A stretch of 64,000 nucleotides of DNA from Myxococcales bacterium (lineage in GTDB: Bacteria; Myxococcota_A; Polyangia; Polyangiales; JADJMO01). The notes under the pieces are model-generated. The model saw nothing but the letters and a program-made list of their open reading frames with translations. It made no database searches and was not told where the DNA came from. The stretch covers positions 186,001-250,000 of the forward strand of contig JADJMO010000005.1 in assembly GCA_016709545.1 (NCBI GenBank). Direction: 5' to 3'. Below are positions 59,936 through 64,000 of the stretch, piece after piece. Position 1 is the stretch's first letter. Each line of letters begins with the position of its first letter. The translations under genes were made by a program, and so were the position numbers.

Positions 59936-60469
59936 TCAACCCTGGAGGGCGGCGAGCGCCCCGGCCACGTCGGGCACGACCGTCACGAACGATCGGTGCG
60001 CGCGCTGCACGAGCCCCTCCTGCGCGGCGTGGTCGAGGAAAGCGACGAGCGATCCGTAGAACCCCTCGAGATCGACGAAGATCACCGGGTGGCGTGGGCC
60101 GCCGAGCTGCTGCAGCGTCAGCGCCTCGAACGTCTCGTCGAGCGTGCCGTAGCCGCCGGGCAGCGAGACGAAGGCGTCGGAGCGCTCGAACATCCGATCC
60201 TTGCGCGCGGCGAGCGAGTCCACCACGACGAGCTCGCTCAGGCCCTGGTGCGCGATCTCGCGGTCGACGAGCGAGCGCGGGATGACGCCGATCACGCGCC
60301 CCCCTTCGGCGAGCGCCGCGTCGGCCACCGCGCCCATCGTGCCGACCGAGGCGCCGCCGTACACGAGCTCGTGGCCCCCCCGCGCGAGCCCTGCGCCGAG
60401 GGCCTTCGCCGCCTCGAGATAGACCGGACGCGCACCGGGCGCGGAACCACAGAAGACGCAGACCCTCAT
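59936..60469 (-). CDS. LOG-family protein (TIGR00730; probable nucleotide 5'-monophosphate phosphoribohydrolase)
   Basis: 177 residues from ATG 60469, overlapping the upstream gene's stop (ATGA). The Rossmann-like fold starts MRVCVFCGSAPGARPVYLEA. The family signature PGGYGTLDE is in SLPGGYGTLDETFEALTLQQ, with the conserved Arg-Lys pair in SLAARKDRMFERSDAFVSLP. Family members hydrolyse purine nucleotide monophosphates at the N-glycosidic bond; plant LOG makes active cytokinin. In bacteria it probably acts in nucleotide salvage. It is the second gene of a two-gene operon with the exonuclease/phosphatase-like gene. Confidence 0.93.
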   Translation of the reverse strand: MRVCVFCGSAPGARPVYLEAAKALGAGLARGGHELVYGGASVGTMGAVADAALAEGGRVIGVIPRSLVDREIAHQGLSELVVVDSLAARKDRMFERSDAFVSLPGGYGTLDETFEALTLQQLGGPRHPVIFVDLEGFYGSLVAFLDHAAQEGLVQRAHRSFVTVVPDVAGALAALQG

Positions 60470-61254
60470 CGAGACACCTCCGCGACCACCCCGTAGTGGT
60501 CGCTCGCGAAGACACCGTTCGTTCCCGGGCGATCGAAGCAGCGCCGCGCCGAGAGCGGGCGCCCCCGCCCGCGTGCGTCGGGCCCGCGGACGAACACGTA
60601 GTCGATGCGGCGCTCGGGCTCGCGGTTCTGGGCGGCGAACGGGTTGCCGCACGAGAACGTGACGCCCTCGCCCTCGCCGACGAGCGCGAAGCAATCGGCG
60701 AAGTAGGTGCACGGGCCGCCGAGCCCGGTGAGCCCGCCGAGGAAGCGGATCTCGTCGGCGCCCGGCTCGGCGTTGAAGTCGCCCACCAGCACCGGGGGGA
60801 ACTCGTGGATCGGCGCGCGCGCCTTCACCGCGTCCGCCACGGAGCGCACCTGGAGGCAGCGCACGTGGCCCTCGTGCAGCTTCCAGTTGAGGTGGGTGAC
60901 GAAGACCGGCAGCGGCCCCATCGGGGCATCGAGCACCGCGTGTACGAGGCACCGCCGCTCGCTCGTCCCGCCGTCGGGGAGCGCGATCACCTCGCTGCGC
61001 AGCACCGGGAACCGGGAGAGGATCGCGTTGCCCATCTGGATCGGCTCGCCGCGGGTCGACCCGAACGCCACGTGGTACCCGAGTCCTTCGGCGATCGCCG
61101 CGGCCTGGTCGAACCCCTCGCCGCAGAGCGCCTCTTGCAGGCCGATCACGTCGGGGCCGAGCTCCGAGAGCTGCTCGCGGATCGTCGCGAGCCGCTGCTC
61201 CCACGGGTCGCAGCGGTTCCAGACGTTGAGCGTGGCGACGCGCAGCCGGTCCAT
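60466..61254 (-). CDS. Endonuclease/exonuclease/phosphatase family protein
   Basis: 262 residues from ATG 61254 (MDRLRVATLNVWNRCDPWEQ); the frame upstream overlaps the divergent gene and is not family-like. Conserved blocks are ATLNVWN (metal Asn), DVIGLQEALCGEG (metal Glu), VFVTHLNWK (His), VLVGDFNAEPGADEIRF (Asp/Asn pair), RRIDYVFVRG and the C-terminal SDHYGVVAEV. The full catalytic set is present. There is no signal peptide, so it is cytoplasmic. Substrates across this fold include DNA, RNA, phosphoinositides and sphingomyelin; the short form here could be any of these. Confidence 0.92.
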   Translation of the reverse strand: MDRLRVATLNVWNRCDPWEQRLATIREQLSELGPDVIGLQEALCGEGFDQAAAIAEGLGYHVAFGSTRGEPIQMGNAILSRFPVLRSEVIALPDGGTSERRCLVHAVLDAPMGPLPVFVTHLNWKLHEGHVRCLQVRSVADAVKARAPIHEFPPVLVGDFNAEPGADEIRFLGGLTGLGGPCTYFADCFALVGEGEGVTFSCGNPFAAQNREPERRIDYVFVRGPDARGRGRPLSARRCFDRPGTNGVFASDHYGVVAEVSR

Positions 61255-61318
61255 CGAGGGCGCCACCGTAGCGCGTGGGTCGCTTCCGGCCCAACGGCGC
61301 GCGGTGTACGCCTCTACC

Positions 61319-62266
61319 GTGCGCATCGCTCACTTCTCCGACCTGCACCTGCTCTCGCTCGAGGGCGTCCCGCTCCGCCGGTTCCTGAACAAGCGCGTCA
61401 CCGGCTACGCCATGCTCCGCATGCACCGCAAGGGCGCCCACAAGCCCCACGCGGTGCGCGCCGTGGCCGACGAGGTCAAGCGCGCCAGGGTCGACCACGT
61501 GGCCATCACCGGCGACCTGACCAACCTCGCCCTCGAGCCCGAGTTCGCCCTGGTGCGGCAGTTCCTCGAGGAGGATCTGGGCCTCGGTCCGCAGCAGGTG
61601 AGCCTCGTCCCCGGCAACCACGACGTCTACACCCGCGGCTCCGCCGACAAGCGCCGCTTCGAGCAGTACTTCGCCGAGTACCTCGCGAGCGACCTGCCGG
61701 AGCTCGGCGTCGAGCACTACGGCGCGCGCTACCCGTTCGTGAAGCTCCGCGGCCCGCTCGCCCTCATCGGCCTCTCGTCGGCGGTGCCCCGCATGCCGAT
61801 GATGGCCTCGGGCCGCTTCGGCGCCGAGCAGATCCACGCGCTCAAGGCGATCCTCGAGCACCCCGAGGTGAAGAGCCGCGGCAAGGTGATCCTGCAGCAC
61901 CACCCCGCGCACAACCTCAAGAACCGGGTCCTCGCCTGGCTCGAGAGCCTCCACGACTCGGACCACATGCTCGCCACGCTGTCGCGCCTCGAGCACGGCC
62001 TCGTGCTGCACGGCCACTCGCACATCCGCGTGCGCCGCCACGTGGACACCGAGGTCGGTCGCATCGACGTCATCGGCGCGACCAGCGCGTCGCTCCTCAG
62101 CGACCACCCGCACCGCCACGCCGGGTTCAACCTCTACGACCTCGACGACGACGGCCGACTGAAGTCGGTCGAGGCCCACGTGCTCGGCGACGACGGCCAG
62201 TTCCGCCGCGTCGACGTGCCCGACTGCGACTACCGCCTCCGCCAGCGCCCCGAAGCACGCGCGTAG
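61319..62266 (+). CDS. Calcineurin-like metallophosphoesterase
   Basis: 315 residues from GTG 61319 (VRIAHFSDLHLLSLEG), 64 bp from the divergent endonuclease gene. Five metal-binding blocks are visible in order: SDLHLL, AITGDLTNLALEPEF, LVPGNHDVYTRG, ILQHHPAH and VLHGHSHIRVRR. All seven metal ligands of the dinuclear centre therefore appear present. The arrangement resembles the cyclic-nucleotide/ICC-like branch, but the substrate could also be a lipid phosphate (UDP-diacylglucosamine type). No signal or anchor is seen; one amphipathic segment (RRFLNKRVTGYAMLRMHRKG) could associate with membrane. Confidence 0.93.
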   Translation: MRIAHFSDLHLLSLEGVPLRRFLNKRVTGYAMLRMHRKGAHKPHAVRAVADEVKRARVDHVAITGDLTNLALEPEFALVRQFLEEDLGLGPQQVSLVPGNHDVYTRGSADKRRFEQYFAEYLASDLPELGVEHYGARYPFVKLRGPLALIGLSSAVPRMPMMASGRFGAEQIHALKAILEHPEVKSRGKVILQHHPAHNLKNRVLAWLESLHDSDHMLATLSRLEHGLVLHGHSHIRVRRHVDTEVGRIDVIGATSASLLSDHPHRHAGFNLYDLDDDGRLKSVEAHVLGDDGQFRRVDVPDCDYRLRQRPEARA

Positions 62267-62288
62267 TTGGCTGAGGGGGGGCTCACCC

Positions 62289-63653
62289 TCACTTGGTGAC
62301 GGTGAGGTAGCCCTTCTCGCCCTTGTGATCGATGCGCATCAGGAGCGTGCCCTTGTCGCCCGCCTTCTTGATCTGGTCGATCGTCGGGTTGGGCACCCCA
62401 CCCGCCTCGAGGATCGCGTCGCCAGGCACGAGGCCGGCCTTCTCGGCGGCGGAGCCCACCTCGACGAACGAGATGTAGACCTGCGCCTTGCCGGTGAGGC
62501 CCCACTTCTGCGCGGCCTCCGGCGGGATGGGCTTCATCGTGATGCCGTAGCCCGAGGCGGGGTTGGCCTTGGCCTCCTCGGAGGGCGTGGGCTTGACGGG
62601 GGGCTCGGGCCGCGGCGCGAGGACCGCCTTGGTCTCGTAGGTCTTGCCGCTGCGGATGACCTCGATGGAGACGCTGGAGCCGACGTCGTGGTTGATGACC
62701 TCGCGGATGAGATCCTGCGCCTCGCGCACGGCCTTGCCGCCGACCTTGACCACGATGTCGCCGGGGACGATCTTCGCCGCCGCCGCGGGGCCGGTGGCCG
62801 CCGTGTCGGCGATGAGCACGCCCGCGTACGGCGCGGTGCCGAAGGCCTTGGCGAGCTCGGGGGTGAGGGTCTGCGGGGTGACGCCGAGCCACGCGCGCAC
62901 GACCTTGCCGTTCTTGATCAGCTGCTCGCTGACGCGCTTGGCCATGTTGCTCGGCACCGCGAACCCGATGCCGCTGCCCTTGCCCACGATGAGCGTGTTG
63001 ATGCCGAGCACCTCGCCCGCGAGGTTCACGAGCGGACCGCCGCTGTTGCCCGGGTTGATGCTGGCGTCGGTCTGGATGTAGTCCTCGACCACGTTCATGC
63101 CGAGGCCACCGCGGCCCTTGGCGCTCACGACGCCGCTCGTCACCGTGTAGCTGAGCCCGAACGGCGATCCGACGGCGACCACCCACTCGCCGACCTTGGC
63201 CGCATCGGAATCTCCCATCTTGGCGGCCGGCAGGCCCGTGGCGTCGACCTTGATGACCGCGATGTCGGTCGCCGGGTCGCGGCCCTTGATCTTCGCGGGC
63301 AGGATCTTGCCGTCGCGCGTCTTGACGGTGATGGTGAGCGCGTCCTCGATGACGTGGTTGTTCGTCATGACGTAGCCGTCGGCGGTGATGATCACGCCCG
63401 AGCCGTTGCCATGGATGAGCGAGGACTCCTTCTTCTTGAGCCACCAGCCCTCTCCCGAGTCGTCACGCACGGTGACGTCGATCTGCACGACCGACGGGGA
63501 CACCTTCTCGGCGACCGCGATGACCGCCTCGGAGAACTCCTTGGCCTGTTTCGTGGCCGCGGCGGCCACGGGCTTGTCCTTGCCCTGCGCGAACACGGGG
63601 GCCGCGGTGGCGAGCGCGGCGACGAGGGCGAGACCGACGAGAGAGGTGCGCAT
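62289..63653 (-). CDS. HtrA/DegP-type periplasmic serine protease
   Basis: 454 residues from ATG 63653 (MRTSLVGLALVAALATAAPV, cleaved at FAQ), preceded by AAAGGA 8 bases upstream. The protease domain has IHGNGSGVIITADGYVMTNN with catalytic His100 in NNHVIED, Asp in DPATDIAVIKV and Ser in DASINPGNSGGPLVNLAGE. Two PDZ domains follow: PYAGVLIADTAATGPAAAAK with IVPGDIVVKVGG, and VYISFVEVGSAAEKAGLVPG with DAILEAGG. This is the DegP/DegQ architecture used for folding quality control in the periplasm. Regulation through an envelope-stress system is likely from family knowledge but not visible here. Confidence 0.95.
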   Translation of the reverse strand: MRTSLVGLALVAALATAAPVFAQGKDKPVAAAATKQAKEFSEAVIAVAEKVSPSVVQIDVTVRDDSGEGWWLKKKESSLIHGNGSGVIITADGYVMTNNHVIEDALTITVKTRDGKILPAKIKGRDPATDIAVIKVDATGLPAAKMGDSDAAKVGEWVVAVGSPFGLSYTVTSGVVSAKGRGGLGMNVVEDYIQTDASINPGNSGGPLVNLAGEVLGINTLIVGKGSGIGFAVPSNMAKRVSEQLIKNGKVVRAWLGVTPQTLTPELAKAFGTAPYAGVLIADTAATGPAAAAKIVPGDIVVKVGGKAVREAQDLIREVINHDVGSSVSIEVIRSGKTYETKAVLAPRPEPPVKPTPSEEAKANPASGYGITMKPIPPEAAQKWGLTGKAQVYISFVEVGSAAEKAGLVPGDAILEAGGVPNPTIDQIKKAGDKGTLLMRIDHKGEKGYLTVTK

Positions 63654-63755
63654 GGTCCAATCCTTTAGCCGGGAAACCGGCTGCTCGCCAAAACCTTGGC
63701 CAGCGAGTAAACGAACGGGCATGAGAGGGGCTGTTCGCTCGTCCTACGGTGGAGA

Positions 63756-64000
63756 ATGAGCACACCCGTGGGTCAAGACGCGGCCGCAGCGGGCGAAGCG
63801 TGGCCGAGGGCGCTCATGTCTCGCTTCTTCCGGCGGGGCGACCTCCTCACGCGCTTCGTCGTGGCCTCGCTGGGGATCCACTCGCTGTCGGTGCTCCCCT
63901 GGGCCCGGATCCTCGCCTGGATGCTGGTGGGTCTCGGCCTGCGCCCCTCCCCCATCGAGTGGAAGAAGGACACCACCGACGCGCCCACCGTCATCCCGAT
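63756..64000 (+). CDS. Partial CDS, probable membrane-anchored TonB-like or hypothetical protein
   Basis: The frame opens at ATG 63756 with GGTGGAG just upstream and runs off the window after 81 full codons. It reads MSTPVGQDAAAAGEAWPRAL, then a basic patch (SRFFRRGDLLTR) and a hydrophobic helix (FVVASLGIHSLSVLPWARIL plus AWMLVGLGL). SPIEWKKDTTDAPTVIP follows. A cytoplasmic N-terminus, one helix and a Pro/Asp start to the periplasmic part is like TonB-family proteins in myxobacteria, but too little is visible to decide. Confidence 0.55.
   Translation, partial: MSTPVGQDAAAAGEAWPRALMSRFFRRGDLLTRFVVASLGIHSLSVLPWARILAWMLVGLGLRPSPIEWKKDTTDAPTVIP

Overview
The window is a stretch of very GC-rich bacterial chromosome. 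A 60-base line at 46141 has 47 G+C, against 31 in a line at 53581 inside the RHS island. The gene content points to the Myxococcota, most likely a Polyangiales-type myxobacterium. It has many short lipoproteins with acidic Asp/Gly/Ser/Thr-rich linkers, an AglZ/FrzS-like pseudo-receiver coiled-coil protein, an AgmX/PglI-type domain, TonB-family proteins with proline/lysine-rich spacers, DUF1592/DUF1552 pairs and thrombospondin-3/vWA surface proteins. This assignment is inference from families; there is no rRNA or marker tree. About sixteen places show a clear one-base frame break, often beside a G or C run, so this is probably an error-prone draft assembly. I annotate such loci as single genes and give the break point.

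Layout. 59-436: a tRNA-like gene on the minus strand with initiator-type features but a non-CAU anticodon loop, a candidate promoter and a hairpin pair. 437-9724: beta-helix lipoprotein, class V aminotransferase, DsbA-like isomerase, class II aldolase, YCII protein, hybrid histidine kinase, outer-membrane-type barrel and serine hydrolase. 9733-11021: membrane protein plus TetR operon with a palindromic candidate operator. 11070-14361: adaptor-permease-ATPase export operon (MacAB/Lol type). 14535-22501: barrel protein, AglZ-like protein with an 11-residue repeat rod, TonB-family protein and Rel/SpoT. 22622-29926: barrel and lipoproteins (beta-propellers, IPT/TIG, GDPD). 30172-36267: DUF1592-type protein, DUF1552 protein, and two CxxCH proteins with a barrel protein between them.

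36269-42549 is a minus-strand operon of surface proteins: vWA/thrombospondin-3, zinc-ribbon lipoprotein, small lipoprotein, AgmX-like lipoprotein. Its last gene is split by an IS21-family element (36613-39063) with a 5-bp target duplication; removing the element restores the reading frame. 42636-49443: ammonium transporter, CAP-domain lipoprotein, lipase, gpsA plus a glycerol-phosphate acyltransferase, and an SDR. 49450-57337 is a lower-GC island. It holds a 1289-residue RHS protein with a GIY-YIG-like C-terminal domain, followed by a run of small genes including two leucine-rich-repeat-like proteins that are candidate immunity genes. 57460-64000: repeated zinc-ribbon protein, second beta-helix lipoprotein, LOG-family protein, endonuclease/phosphatase, metallophosphoesterase, HtrA protease and the start of a probable membrane-anchored protein.

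Best candidates for something new: the initiator-like tRNA with an altered anticodon loop, the RHS/GIY-YIG toxin island with its stacked downstream genes, and the hendecad-repeat rod fused to a receiver that lacks its phosphorylation aspartate.
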